The notes: generated by a model from the sequence alone, not told the origin. Shown: positions 10,975-21,345, counted from the first letter of the stretch. The stretch: DNA of 64,000 nt from Molossus alvarezi (GCA_037176705.1 CM073886.1:8888501-8952500); one strand, 5' to 3'. Program-made: numbers and translations.

Positions 10975-11245
10975 AGAGGAGCACTCTGGGGAGCAGAGAC
11001 AAATCAAATTGAACTTTCTACAGTTTTGCTAAAATGGAATTTGCCAAAGACGTCCTGAAAAATGGATTTAATTAGGCCCGTTAATAGGAGAGTCATTTCT
11101 GGCTAAGATTTAAAGCTAAGGCTGAAAGCGGTATCAATAATTTTACCAGTTCAAATTATATAGGAGGTTATTTCTCACTCCCACCTTAATTATAAGAGTG
11201 CATCTCAATGAAACCGCAGCTTTGAAGGGAAATAGACAAAGGTAA
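10975..11245. promoter_or_regulatory. Candidate conserved non-coding element, homeodomain-motif rich
   Basis: The block is AT-rich, repeat-free, and holds several TAAT-core motifs: GATTTAATTAGG near 11065, CGTTAATAGG near 11080, a TCAATAATTTTACC stretch near 11133, and CTTAATTATAAG near 11184. Composition and motif density resemble deeply conserved vertebrate enhancers. No alignment was available, so conservation is inferred. Confidence 0.4.
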
Positions 11246-11339
11246 AGACAAGGTCTGATATTTCCCTGCAAGGGGCATGGCAGGTACCTCACAGACTCAG
11301 CCCAGAGGCTCACGTGGGGGAAGAGGCCAGTGGCCCTGC

Positions 11340-11490
11340 ACAGCCAGGTCTCATTACACTAATGACCGTCGAACTGCGAGAAGCATCAGGGAGGAAACGT
11401 AGCCGTGGTCGCTAATGACCGAACGGAATCCTGCGCGGGCTTTCGAGCCCTGAGAATTTCTTGCATTGTTTTCCCATCAGTCACTTCTAA
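11340..11490. promoter_or_regulatory. Possible second conserved block
   Basis: ACACTAATGACCG near 11356 and CGCTAATGACCG near 11410 are near-identical TAATGAC motifs about 50 bp apart, followed by a mixed-composition unique stretch. It could be part of the enhancer-like block just upstream. Between 11490 and 11955 nothing further is recognised. Confidence 0.25.
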
Positions 11491-11959
11491 AGATCTGAGT
11501 TCTCATGGGTTCCGCCGTCAGATCCTGGAAGGGACATGCCCTTACCCCTTAGCCCCCATTATCAGAAATACTCAGCTGTCCCCAGATTACGGAGGCAAGC
11601 GAAAGAAACTCAGTTTGGGGTCTAGCGTCCTTCAGGTACCCGGAGCCTGGAGTACCCTCTGGGAGAAGATCTCTTCTCTGGGGACTCGGGAAATGAGTGT
11701 TAGTACATGACCGGGCACCTTTCGCTCTACAGAGCTCTATTGAATGTACGCGGGTGATCAGCACCGTCTGGGCAGAGCTGGGACCGGCGGGAAACGTGAA
11801 GTACTCATCGCAGGGGCAAAATTCCAGAGGGCACAAAACCTCAGGAATCAAGATCGTCGATATTTTACAATATCTTTAAAAACAGATATGAATGCAAAAA
11901 TGTCTGTGATGAACAAAGTATCAGCGTTTTATCTAAAGACAGGCCCTTCCAGGGCCTGC

Positions 11960-12260
11960 ACCCTGACTGACCTGAGTCCCAGCCCTAGGTCTAGGCCCTG
12001 GGGATACAGAGTAAACTGGTCAAAACCCTCCCCATATAGATGCTGGGCGGGGGGAGACAAACAATGAACAAAATAACCAAGTCCACCCTGGCCAGTTTGG
12101 CTCAGCGATTGGAGCGTCGGCCTGCAGTTCAGAGAGACCCGGGTTTGGTTCCCGCTGGGCCCTAGCAGCTAAAGGCACGTACCAAAAAAATAATAATAAC
12201 CGAGTCTAATACCCAGGGCTGATAAAGGCTGTAGTGGAGAGAAATAAGCCAGAGAAGGGG
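11960..12260 (-). mobile_element. L2 LINE 3' segment, split by a short Ves
   Basis: GGCCCTGGGGATACAGAGTA near 11993, AACAATGAACAAAATAACCA and, beyond the SINE, GATAAAGGCTGTAGTGGAGA near 12220 read as L2 in reverse. The Ves at 12086-12194 interrupts it, so the L2 is older. Confidence 0.7.
12072..12206 (+). mobile_element. Half-length Ves SINE (tRNA head plus A tail only)
   Basis: The element starts CCCTGGCCAGTTTGGCTCAG at 12086, contains the A-box and B-box region, and stops at GGCACGTACC, immediately followed by AAAAAAATAATAATAA. It lacks the usual second half (the tRNA-unrelated body and CT tract). Flanks AATAACCAAGTC (12072-12083) and AATAACCGAGTC (12195-12206) match at 11 of 12 bases. The duplication right after the A tail shows that the short form was itself inserted, not trimmed later. 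Confidence 0.9.
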
Positions 12261-12675
12261 GTAGTTCCATGAGAAGCATCTCAAACCCCCTCCCCAGCCC
12301 AGACTTTCCACCACCTGGTGCGGCAGACAGAACAGGGGCTCCTGGGTCAGTCCGCGGGACAGGCCCCAGCCCCCACCCACTTGCACGAGCTTGGGGCCAG
12401 TCACCTGCTTCCCAGGCTTCTCTCCCACTGTGACCGAGGAGTGAAGAGAAGTCCGCAGAAACAAGGCCAGTACTTGGGAGCCGTCACCACACACAGAGGC
12501 CTGTGCTAGCTCATTACGTGCACTCCTTCAGCTAGCCCTCACGCCACTCAGTGACAGGGGGTGACAACCGCGTGGGAAGCTGACACTTTGTGTTGAGCAG
12601 CTCACCCGTGGGACCACGAGGCTTGGAGGCTCTTCGGGCCGAACTCCCAGCCCCAGGACTCCGTACCCCAGACCG
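12210..12675. other. Mostly unannotated
   Basis: After the L2 remnant nothing firm is recognised. A weak MIR-like stretch may lie near 12505-12590. Confidence 0.35.
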
Positions 12676-12679
12676 AAGG

Positions 12680-12800
12680 AGGTCTGCACCTCATAACCGT
12701 GAGCAAGTCTCTGGGTCTTTCTGAGCCTCGTTGTCCTCATCTGCCAAATGGGGACAATAACGCTCCTCCCTCCTTCCAGGACCCATGAAGCCAGGCATCA
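12680..12800 (+). mobile_element. MIR SINE fragment
   Basis: GTGAGCAAGTCTCTGGGTCT, then TCATCTGCCAAATGGGGACA and ATAACGCTCCTCC, match the MIR core in sense orientation. Confidence 0.8.
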
Positions 12801-13079
12801 GGCAAGCAGGAGACCCTGCAAACATGGGTGCCCCTCCCTCCCGGCTCGTACCCAGCTGCAGCCACAGTGTCCAGGGTGAGGGGCAGAATCCACAAGTGAG
12901 GTTCAGATGCAGGCGTCTCCCATTTTCCTGACAGCCTATTTCATGGATCACAGAGATCCCAAGTCCAGCTGCTTATTCAACAGGAGAAAGAATGAATTCA
13001 TTTTCATTCCTTAATACCCGATGTGACCTATTCTCTGTTGATAGCTCTCTTCCAAGGCTGCAGTCCTTCCCACGGACTT

Positions 13080-13565
13080 TCAATTTGGCCAGAGAGAGAA
13101 AATGGGCAGTAATGACAGAATGTCCTGCCCAGAGGATGCTGGGAGCCAGAGCACCCCCGTGCTGGTAATAAGTCCAAATGAAAGATATATGTCACCTAGT
13201 TTGAATTAAACAGATGAACTACAATCCTAGACCATTAAAAATGAGCCAGCCTGCTGGACGGCTGCCAAGCGCTCGGCACTCAGCGCCCCAATAAGGTGCT
13301 CGGCTCCAACAGAGTTTTATATCCTCATTTTCTGCCAATAATTCCTCCTCTCTGTGAATGTGCAGGAATAATCTGATGAAAAGGCCACTCACCCTTCAGT
13401 GGTGGTGCTAACTCGGGTCTGGCCCCGCCCTCACTGGCCAGGGGCTCATGCTAATTGGGTGCTAACTGCAAAGCACCAGGGAGCCACCTGGCAGGCAGCC
13501 AGGGCCAGTCTTTGCACTGGGAGACAATTAACTGCCCCGTAATGTTTTCTCCTCCTAAAATTCTG
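13080..13565. promoter_or_regulatory. Strong candidate conserved enhancer block
   Basis: Nearly 500 bp free of recognised repeats with dense developmental-factor motifs: TTTGAATTAAACAG near 13200, CCATTAAAAATGAG near 13232, GCCAATAATTCC near 13335, GGAATAATCTGATG near 13365, CATGCTAATTGGGTGC near 13448, GACAATTAACTGCC near 13523. It also holds GCTAACT elements twice (near 13409 and 13460). It is flanked by MIR and L2 debris. Conservation is inferred from composition. Confidence 0.5.
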
Positions 13566-13604
13566 GGGAGCTCCCCATCTGCACCCCAAAACCCAAGGAG
13601 GTAG

Positions 13605-13695
13605 GCAGGTTGACAGAGTTGCCTCCCTCTACAAATGGGGAAACTGAGGCTGCAGAGTCCAGGACTCTTGAGGTCGCGCTGCTTAATCAGGCCGC
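13605..13695 (-). mobile_element. MIR SINE fragment
   Basis: CTACAAATGGGGAAACTGAG, GCTGCAGAGTCC is MIR in antisense. Confidence 0.7.
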
Positions 13696-13899
13696 GTGCC
13701 TGCCGGGAAGGCCGCCGTGCCCTCACAGTGCCCTGGGCCCCTCCCGTCTCTCTGGGTACAGCTCCCCCACCCTCCACCACACCAGCGGCCTCTCCCTCAG
13801 GTTCTGCCACCACTGGCTTCGTGGCCCAGGCAGGGCTGCTGCTCTCGGGAACCTCTGTCCCCGTCTGCAAACCCGTTGCCCCCGGTGCCCCAGCTCGCT

Positions 13900-14140
13900 G
13901 CTCACGAGCCGGCAGCTTTAGGAAGTCTCTTTCTGCTCGCTGAGCCTGTTTTCTCATCTGTAATTTGGGACTTAGTAAGCAAAGACTGTTCTCCAAAGGT
14001 TCCTCTGCCCTGAGACCTACCCCAGCAACAGAATCCTGCCCCACCATGTGTTTAACATCCTGAGTAGGTGTGACTCTACCCTCTCATTTAATCCACCCAC
14101 ATGAACAAGCCTGGTGTTCCCCATGCTGACCATGCAGAGG
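13900..14140. mobile_element. Two MIR-like fragments in opposite orientation
   Basis: GCCTGTTTTCTCATCTGTAA near 13946 is MIR sense; CTCTCATTTAATCCACCCAC near 14081 is MIR-like antisense. Both are short and old. Confidence 0.5.
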
Positions 14141-14292
14141 CGCTATGTAAGATCAGAGCAGTGGGAACGAGCCTGCTGACCTGTCTGTGTTCAGCTGTGG
14201 CTCTGCCTGCTCTGATGTACTCATTAGTCCAGACACGGGCCTCAGCAGGGGCCTCAGCACAGCTCTCTGACTGCAAGGGGGGCCAGAGCCAG

Positions 14293-14758
14293 CCTGCAGA
14301 AGCCCAGTCCTCAGACGGGACCCAGGCCCGGAGCAGCCTGCAGGAGCCCAGTCCTCAGACGGGACCCAGGCCCGGAGCAGCCTGCAGGAGCCCAGTCCTC
14401 AGACGGGACCCAGGCCCGGAGCAGCCTGCAGGAGCCCAGTCCTCAGACGGGACCCAGGCCCGGAGCAGCCTGCAGGAGCCCAGTCCTCAGACGGGACCCA
14501 GGCCCGGAGCAGCCTGCAGGAGCCCAGTCCTCAGACGGGACCCAGGCCCGGAGCAGCCTGCAGGAGCCCAGTCCTCAGACGGGACCCCGGGCCCGGAGCA
14601 GCCTGCAGGAGCCCAGTCCTCAGACGGGACCCCGGGCCCGGAGCAGCCTGCAGGAGCCCAGTCCTCAGACGGGGCCTGGGCCCGGAGCAGCCTGCAGGAG
14701 CCCAGTCCTCAGACGGGGCCCCGGGCCCGGAGCAGCCTGCAGGAGCCCAGTCCTCAGC
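14293..14758. repeat. 44-bp minisatellite, about 10.6 copies
   Basis: The landmark CAGTCCTCAG recurs 11 times. The first seven spacings are exactly 44 bp and some later ones 45 bp, where ACCCAGGCCC has become ACCCCGGGCCC. The early units are almost identical and the last four carry variants, so turnover is recent. Because 44 is not a multiple of 3, the long frame crossing it (14101-14829) cycles through all three phases and is an artefact, not a protein. Confidence 0.95.
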
Positions 14759-14759
14759 C

Positions 14760-15690
14760 CAGCTTGCTTAGTACACTCCGTCATGAAAGGAAAAGTGTCC
14801 ACACCCCAGAAGCCACGGTCACACGCTGACCTGGGACACACTCTGGAGCAGTGGTGACTTCCCTGCATGTGGCAAGGGCACTGTCTGCCTCTGGTCATCC
14901 AGTCAGTACTCGTGTCCTGCTGAGGCCAAGCCACAGCCCACCTGTTCAAGCTCCAGTGCCAGGTGCACTCGAGTAGGGAGGTGCCCACTGCCCTTGGCCC
15001 GCAGGCTTGCCTCTCGCTACCCTGTGACGAGCCCCGCCTGGCAGCCCAGCCAGTGGCTAGGAGCGCGCCCTGGGCAGACAGGTGATGAAGTGAGATGACG
15101 TGGAACAGTGTGTGCCAGCATCTGTCACAGGGCCTGACCAGCCACAGGCCCTCCCTGCGCTGTCCCTCCGCCGCTCCGGCTCCTGGGCAGAGAGCTCCGT
15201 GTGCCCACCTGGGTGCGCTCAGCTAGGTGGGACCCTCAGCACACGGCCCAGAGAGAAACAGCAGGGGCGCAGGGACGCTCCAAAGCACGCAAATGCCAGC
15301 CCTGTCCAGATGGGCCGGGTGCAGGGCTCTTAGGAAGAGAGCAGGCATACTCCAGGGCCCAGGGAGGCTCTCGGATAAGGTGTTCTGCCTCTGAAATACA
15401 CCCAGAGTACAACCCCTTCTCTGCTCCTGCATGGCCAGCCCCTGCTCCCCGAGACTCCTGCGCAGCCCCGCAGCCCCCCCTCCCCTCGGGCCCTTTCCCA
15501 CTGCTTCCACGTGGCGGCCCCTTTGAGCTCCAGGCCCCTCGTGTCACGGCTCTGCGGAAAGCCCTCCAGTAGCTCCCAGCCCCCTAGCAGTGGAAGCCAA
15601 CACCCTGGGCAGGGCCCATGGGCCCCAGCCTTTCCACAGCTGCCTCCGTGACCTCTCCCCCCCTGCTGCTCCCTCCGACTGCGGGGCAGG
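14760..15690. other. Unannotated GC-rich stretch
   Basis: Nothing recognised. Several overlapping open frames exist on both strands because of high GC content, with no coding support. Confidence 0.4.
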
Positions 15691-15694
15691 GGTC

Positions 15695-15760
15695 CGGGGC
15701 ACGCGCACACACAGACATGCACACATCACATGCACACGCACATGTGTGCACATCCCCCCC
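15695..15760. repeat. Degenerate CA-rich microsatellite
   Basis: Interrupted CA/GC dinucleotide runs such as GCGCACACACAGACATGC. Confidence 0.75.
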
Positions 15761-15779
15761 ACATCACCCCTCTCCCTTG

Positions 15780-15950
15780 GCCCTGCTTCGCTTCCTTCTA
15801 ACACTTCTTACCCACAGCAAACACCTGTTCACGTCCTGCTGCCTCTCCGAGGTCGGGGCTGCCCTGCCTGACTCGCAGCAGGTGCGCAGTCAGCATGGTA
15901 GAAAGAAAGGGAACTGAGTTCAGGAAATATTTGCGGAATAAAGGAGTAAA
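15780..15950 (+). mobile_element. Old L2-like fragment
   Basis: CACTTCTTACCCACAGCAAA through AGGAAATATTTGCGGAATAA resembles an L2 3' end. Weak. Confidence 0.4.
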
Positions 15951-17465
15951 AGCCAGGGAAGCACCATGCTGAGTTAGGAATGACTGTGGTGTATCACACT
16001 CAGAACTGATGTCTAGCTCAGTCAAGGGTCCCTGCTGAAATATTAGGGTCCACACTGGGGTTGGACACCTGGGGCTGCTGGGCTGACTCTGGGCCGGTGA
16101 GGCTTCCGGTAACAATCGCTCCAACCTCATGATGTCACAAAGGATGGCCCTCTTCTCGGGGATGTGGATGCTGAGTTCTCAGGGCAGATGGTGGGTAGGG
16201 AAGCTGCCCAGAGCCCACTGCAAAGCTAAACCAGTGAGACGTGCTGCCCACACCTGGGCATGTGGCATGTTAGTCCGTGTAGACTCTGCATGGTAACGAC
16301 CCCAGCCCTGCTGGCTTAGCACAGAACTAGCTTCTTGCTCACTGATACCACAGTGCATTGGTGCAGGGGCGGTTCTTCTCCACAGCCATTCAGGGACCCT
16401 GCCCATCCTTTGTGGGACCGCCGTCTCCAGCACATGGTTCCCACGGTCCCTGCAGAAAGGAGAAAGGTGCGAGGGAGATGTTTATGTCCCGGCCTGAACA
16501 CCTGCCCGCGTTCCCTTGGCGCAACCTGCATGCAAGGGGGTTGGAAAGGTACTTCTTCTACCGACTCAGGAGAGAAAGTAGATGCTTAGTGAACATACGG
16601 CATTGCCTCTGTCACACAGGAGTTGTAGACACAGGTCCCAGGACACGCAGATACATGACTGTAACCAGGTTTCCCGGCTCAGCCGTGGCCGGGATGAAGT
16701 CAGGCAAGGGCCTGTGGGTACTGGTCGCCTGTATGGAGACGCTGGAAGGCACGAGGGGGAGGGAACCTACAGGAAGGCCAGAGTGTGCATTTAGGGGGAG
16801 AAGGTTCTGGGGGGCAAGCGGCCTAGAGACTGGACACCAGAGAGGCACCTGGTGCTTGCGTGAGAATGGAACCCCTCCCCCATTCTCCCAGGTGTGCCGT
16901 GGCTCTGGGCCGTGAGCTCAGGAGGGGCTGCTCCACGTGGCCTCGAGCACCTGCATCTCCGGAGGAGCCGGGGCGAGCACCTGGGCAGGGCAGCCATGAG
17001 ATGCCCCCTTCACCCCAGAAGGTCAGGATTTCTGCAGCGAAAGAGGTGTCGTCTGTACAGCAGAGGGAAGCGGAAAGCCAGGCGATGGGAGAGGAATCCA
17101 GGGGAAGGATGACAGTGGTAATCAGCACTGGCCTGCTGCACTCTGCCAGGGGCTGAGCAGCTTGCTCTCCAGTGAGTGCCTCCCTGCTTCCCCCTGCGCC
17201 CGAACAGCCCAGCCAGCCCCTTCCAGACCTGCCCCGGGGGCTACGCACCAGGGCCACCCTCTCCCAACTCTGAGGCAAGAGTTTCAGGGAGTCTTTATGC
17301 TTCCTGATCTTTTGAGGACTGTGAACACCCTGAGAATTTGGTGAAAGCTATGACTCCTTCCCTAGGAGAAGAAAAAGCATTTCTGTAACTCATCAAAAAT
17401 TTTGCATGCAATGTCAATAAACCCCCAAAGTCCTTGAACCCCACCTCTGAACCCTCTAGGGGTCA
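15951..17465. other. Unannotated stretch
   Basis: No recognised repeat or gene. The segment 17300-17450 (GGTGAAAGCTATGACTCC, TCAAAAATTTTGCATGC) is AT-rich and may be an old repeat or conserved element, but I cannot name it. Confidence 0.35.
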
Positions 17466-17469
17466 GTGA

Positions 17470-17535
17470 ACATCTTCATTCATTCAGTAATTCAATGAAC
17501 ATCCATTAAGTGTCTGCTGTTGGTGCAGGGGTGGG
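17470..17535 (-). mobile_element. L2 3' tail fragment
   Basis: CATTCATTCAGTAATTCAAT and AAGTGTCTGCTGTTGGTGCA are the L2 end in reverse. Confidence 0.6.
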
Positions 17536-17665
17536 GTGTCCTCAGCCTCGGAGCCGGGTGCACACTGGGTGACCTGCAGAGCTCTTTAAAATTCTGATGC
17601 CAACGCCTCAGCCCAGACCCATTAACTCAGAACCTCGGGGGTCAGACCCGGGCGCCCCATTAACT
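17536..17665 (+). mobile_element. MER5A-type fragment
   Basis: GGGTGCACACTGGGTGACCT, AGCTCTTTAAAATTCTGATG, CAGACCCATTAACTCAGAAC match diverged MER5A. Confidence 0.6.
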
Positions 17666-17754
17666 CCGATGGACAGCCAAGAGGGAGCCTCTATCCAAGA
17701 AAACCCAAATGTGTGTGTTAAAAGCCCCTGAGGTGGCTGCGACGCCAGCCCAGG

Positions 17755-18090
17755 CCAGCTCATTCATCCACCTGTGAAGACACCTGCTGAGCCACTGTGC
17801 TGAGCACGGGGAAGAGAATAAGAAATCAAAGTCACAGAGCTGACATTCTAGCGAGGGAGCCAGCAGTAAGTAACCGATTCACAAAAATAACGGCAAATTA
17901 TAACGAATGCCACAAGGCCCATGGATAAGAGGTGACATAAAGAATAATAGAAGGACCTCCTTGAGGAGGCCTGGGGGACACGAGCTGCTGCCCGAAGGAC
18001 GAGGGTCTGCGGGAAGAGCGTTCCAGGTGGTGGGAACAGCCAGCAAGGGCCCTGTGGCAGGGCAGAGCTCAGGAGAAAGCAGCCGGTGTG
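17755..18090 (-). mobile_element. L2 LINE segment
   Basis: TGAGCCACTGTGCTGAGCAC, GAGCTGACATTCTAGCGAGG, then GCGTTCCAGGTGGTGGGAAC and AGCAAGGGCCCTGTGGCAGG read as L2 in reverse over more than 300 bp. Confidence 0.7.
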
Positions 18091-18760
18091 ACTGGGAGTG
18101 TGAGGAGGGGGGAGGTGTGACATAGGAGCAGGCAGGGCCAGGCAGATCTGACAGGGGTTTCGGTTAAACCAGACTGACGTTTATTCTCTGCAGTTCTAAC
18201 AGCTGCCCCGGCAAGGAGCAGGAGGCTCAGAAGATGAAGCGCTGTCCTAAGGAGACGCAGCTCAGCAGGGTCTCGGCTGGGAGGCCCGCCAGGCCTCAGT
18301 GTGGTCAAGCAGAGCCCACAGGCCCCTCAGAAACTGCCTCTGGCCCCCGGCCCTTTTCCTGCCCAAACCCAGCCCACCACTGATGTAACTAGTGCCAGGA
18401 GAACATTGTTGCCTCAACCCCGCACCCGCGGCTCATAAGCCCCATCACCATGGGAACCAGGCCAGCCAATCAGAGCCCTCTGTTTTGAAAGGGAGCTTCA
18501 TGAATTGAGCCTCCCCTCCCCAGACAAGCACATCCAACATCAGAGGCCTCCCGGGACTCCCTCCTTCTGGACACACCAGTTCAGCTGCCCCCCACTTTCC
18601 TCCGGGACAAGGACGGGGACACTGGCGCCTGGCATGCCTGGGACCAAGACGTAAGCCTGCAGTCACCCTGCCCAGAGCGCCAGCCAGCCCTGCGGCCACG
18701 CCATGACCCAGGGGCCCCTCGGGAGCCCCTGAGAGTTGCCGGCAGTGACCTGGGAGCCGC
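18091..18760. other. Unannotated, with a CCAAT-type motif
   Basis: Nothing firm is recognised. GCCAGCCAATCAGAGCCC near 18461 is a CCAAT-box-like sequence and might be an old LTR or promoter remnant for the stretch that follows. Confidence 0.3.
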
Positions 18761-18764
18761 CCGG

Positions 18765-19345
18765 AGCAGCAGCAGCAGCGTGAGGAGCGTGCGGCAAAGC
18801 GGCCTAGAGAAAAGCAGTGACATCAGCCAGCTGAGCAGAGGGTACGAGGGGGATGCGGAGAACAGTGAGGTCAGCCTGGTGGGCAGTAGTAGAATCTTGA
18901 GGTTGAACAGAAGACCCAGAGCCCAAGCGGTGGACACCCAGACCAACCAGCTGTGTGTCGTCTACTGTCCCAACCAGCTGAAGGGCCTGGCAGCCAGCCA
19001 AGCCGACAGCACTCAGCAGACTGGAGGGGAAAAGTGAGACCATCCTGCCCAGCAGCACCATCAGCAGCACAGTCAGCAGCCTGACCGACCTCAGCTTCAT
19101 CAGCCCAAGCAGCAGTTTTCTTACCTACCAGGTGAGCAGCGGGCTCACCGTGGGCCCTTCCACGGGCAGCCTTCCCTCCAGCCAGGCCAGCAGCTGTCGG
19201 CGTGCCCGGGGGGACAGCGGCGTGCAGAGTGGGCCGCAGGGCAGCGCCAGCCCCCCGGGCGACCAGGCCGGGCCCCGTGTGAAGGCCAGCAGCCAGGCTG
19301 CCGAGGAGGAGCAGCCTGCCCAGAAGCATGCGCCTCTGTGAGAAG
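18765..19345 (+). other. Ser-rich exon-like stretch of unknown origin
   Basis: Two plus-strand frames in different phase give low-complexity but protein-like text. The first (18780-19037) includes SDISQLSRGYEGDAENSEVS. The second, one base out of phase after about 19033, includes SSTISSTVSSLTDLSFISPS and runs into CAG|GTGAGC at 19131, a good splice-donor sequence. A further frame continues Ser/Gly-rich to 19341. I do not recognise the protein. It may be a decayed exon or retrocopy, or simply an old degenerate repeat built on CATCAGCAG-like units. No function is assigned. Confidence 0.25.
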
Positions 19346-20410
19346 GTCCTCGAACATGCAGACTGAAGACCCAGCCAACCCAGACCTCACCCCGAGTGGT
19401 TTCGCCAGAACACCTAGGCAAGACCTTTAGAACGTACACACTGACTATGTCAGAACCGTCGATGGAAACAGCCCCCTCTGTAGCACCGCATGTCGGCAGG
19501 AGGGTTGTATGTAGCAAGAACTGTTGATGGGAGCGTCACCTACACTGAACCCACAATCGCTCAGGAGGCTGTCCATGTGAGAACCACTGTTAGAAAGAAC
19601 GCTGGGGTCAAGAACCATCAGTGCTGGGGCCGCCTGTGTCCGAACCACCGGTGGTAAGAACCTCAGTCCTGTGAACACCAGTGACGAGCCATCTCTAACA
19701 GGATCCATCAGGGCCAAAACCAGCACCTGGGCCAAACATCCGTGGGGACAAGCATTACCAATGTCACGTGCCGTTAAGAATCGTCTAAGTTAGAACTTTC
19801 CAGGATGACACCATCCTAAGTGATGAACGCCATCTGCAACCAGCACCAGCCACGATGAGCTCAGAAGAAACAACCGCCACCCCCTGCACATGATGAGAGG
19901 AGCTACGCCCGGGGCTTGGTCCGGGCTCCGTAATGCATTGCCCCCAGGAGCCAGCAGCATCTACAGAGCACACTCCTGAGGACCCTGCCAGGGGCCGCCT
20001 CCCGGAGGCGCCGTTCAAGGCTGCTTGCACTGTTATTTTAACTCTGTTTCCAGGCAGCTTCAGCCCAGATGCCCCGGAGCACAGGCTCCCTGGTGCCCCA
20101 TTTGTATCTCTGTGGATCTCAGAGGAGACAGAGAGACGGCCAGAACCGCCCCGCATCAAGGTGCTGGGACAGTGCTTCCTGTGGCAGGACAACACGTGGC
20201 AAGTGCTTAATGGTGACAGAGACCCACCCAGCCGAGCGCTGCGTGGGCAAGCCCGGGCCACCGCACCGCCGTGCCCTAGGTGGGTGGGAGGTCTCCGGGC
20301 TCTGCCCTTTCCTGGGCCAACTACACAGACCCGGGGAGGGGCGTGTCCATGGGGCGGTGGAGGCAGAGCAGTCCTGAAGACATCCGCCAGGTACCTGGGG
20401 AAAGCTGAGG
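19346..20410. repeat. Degenerate repeat-like stretch (GAACC-rTC-motif), then unannotated
   Basis: Between 19445 and 19800 a loose motif recurs (CAGAACCGTCGATGG, GAACTGTTGATGGG, GAACCACTGTTAG, GAACCATCAGTG, GAACCACCGGTGG, ATCCATCAGGG). The spacing is irregular. It looks like an ancient tandem repeat and may be continuous with the CATCAGCAGC pattern upstream. From 19800 to 20410 nothing is recognised. Confidence 0.4.
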
Positions 20411-20422
20411 GACACTGAAGAC

Positions 20423-20462
20423 AATAAAGGTGTCTGGAGAGGTTGTAAGTGTGTGTCTGCAC
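20423..20462 (+). terminator. Candidate polyadenylation signal with GT-rich downstream element
   Basis: AATAAA at 20423-20428 is followed about 15-30 bases later by GTTGTAAGTGTGTGTCTGC, the arrangement of a functional mammalian poly(A) site. It is not inside a recognised retroelement tail. It would end a plus-strand transcript covering the exon-like stretch upstream, if one exists. Confidence 0.35.
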
Positions 20463-20519
20463 CTGCCCAGCGGTTACGGTGACGGGCGGGAAAGACCCAC
20501 AAACAGAGGGCTTAGCTAC

Positions 20520-20690
20520 CAACTCGGCGGTGTCTAAGCTGGTGATTTGAGAGAAATCCCTAAACCTCCCAAGCCTCAGTTTCCTCATCTGGAAAATGGA
20601 AACTAACCCATTTCATACAAAGACAGGAGAGTCCCGTGTGTCACATGAAAGCCCGTAAGAAGTCCCTGGCAATAGTGGGCGTGAGACGTT
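20520..20690 (+). mobile_element. MIR SINE
   Basis: AAATCCCTAAACCTCCCAAG then CTCAGTTTCCTCATCTGGAA and AAATGGAAACTAACCCATTT is MIR core in sense. Confidence 0.8.
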
Positions 20691-21215
20691 TGCTTCCTTC
20701 TCCTCGCTCATCTGTACGACGGGCGCCTGATCTCTGCCTTGACCCCGTCACACACAGGCAGTGACTGGTATGGAGAAAGGGGTTTTCACTCTCGAAAAAA
20801 GACAGAACCACGGCATCGGCTACCAGTCACCCTGGTTCGGCAGATGATTCTGATGGGTTTAAGGGGGAAGAGTGCATTCTCCCCCACTTTCCTCTGGGCA
20901 GTTGCTTGGCGGTCCCGAGCCCCTGCCAGCCGGGCTGGCTCATCGCCCCGCGGCTGCTAGCCGCCCCCCCCTGAGGACACTCCCTCCCCTGCTTTCCAGT
21001 TGGGACAATGAAGGTCTCAGCGGGGCTGGACGGCCGTGCCCACAGCCTCAGACCAGAGGCCACAGGCTCCTGGCACACAGCGCCGCCCGCCTCTGACCAC
21101 CCAGTCCTGCGCCCCTCTCAGCAGGTGGCATCACCCACGCCCCGCCCCTGCCTCAGCCCCACATCCCTTTGGTCCCCACCCCCACTGTTGACCCCTGACC
21201 CAGGCCTCTTCCCCC
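20691..21215. other. Unannotated stretch
   Basis: GC-rich DNA with no recognised feature. Confidence 0.4.
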
Positions 21216-21220
21216 CAGAC

Positions 21221-21345
21221 CAGTGGCTCCTGGGCCTGGCTGCACATTAGAAGCACCTGGGGGCATTTACAAATGCAGATGCCCAGCCGCTCACAGGGAC
21301 TCAGACTGGGCAAGGGGTGGAGGGCATCACTGCCCCATCTCCTCC
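21221..21345 (+). mobile_element. MER5A-type hAT MITE
   Basis: ACCAGTGGCTCCTGGGCCTG, GCTGCACATTAGAAGCACCT, GGGGGCATTTACAAATGC match a MER5A-type element beginning at its left terminal repeat. Confidence 0.75.

Noticed and set aside
14293..14758. CRISPR-like array
   Set aside because: Units are contiguous with no unique spacers; it is a minisatellite, and the genome is mammalian.
14101..14829. 242-codon frame with repeated 44-residue blocks
   Set aside because: The 44-bp minisatellite read through three phases; the repeat unit is not a multiple of three and no flanking coding support exists.
18804..19100. Minus-strand frame with signal-peptide-like start
   Set aside because: It is the complement of the Ser/CAGCAG-rich plus strand, which naturally gives Leu-rich text.
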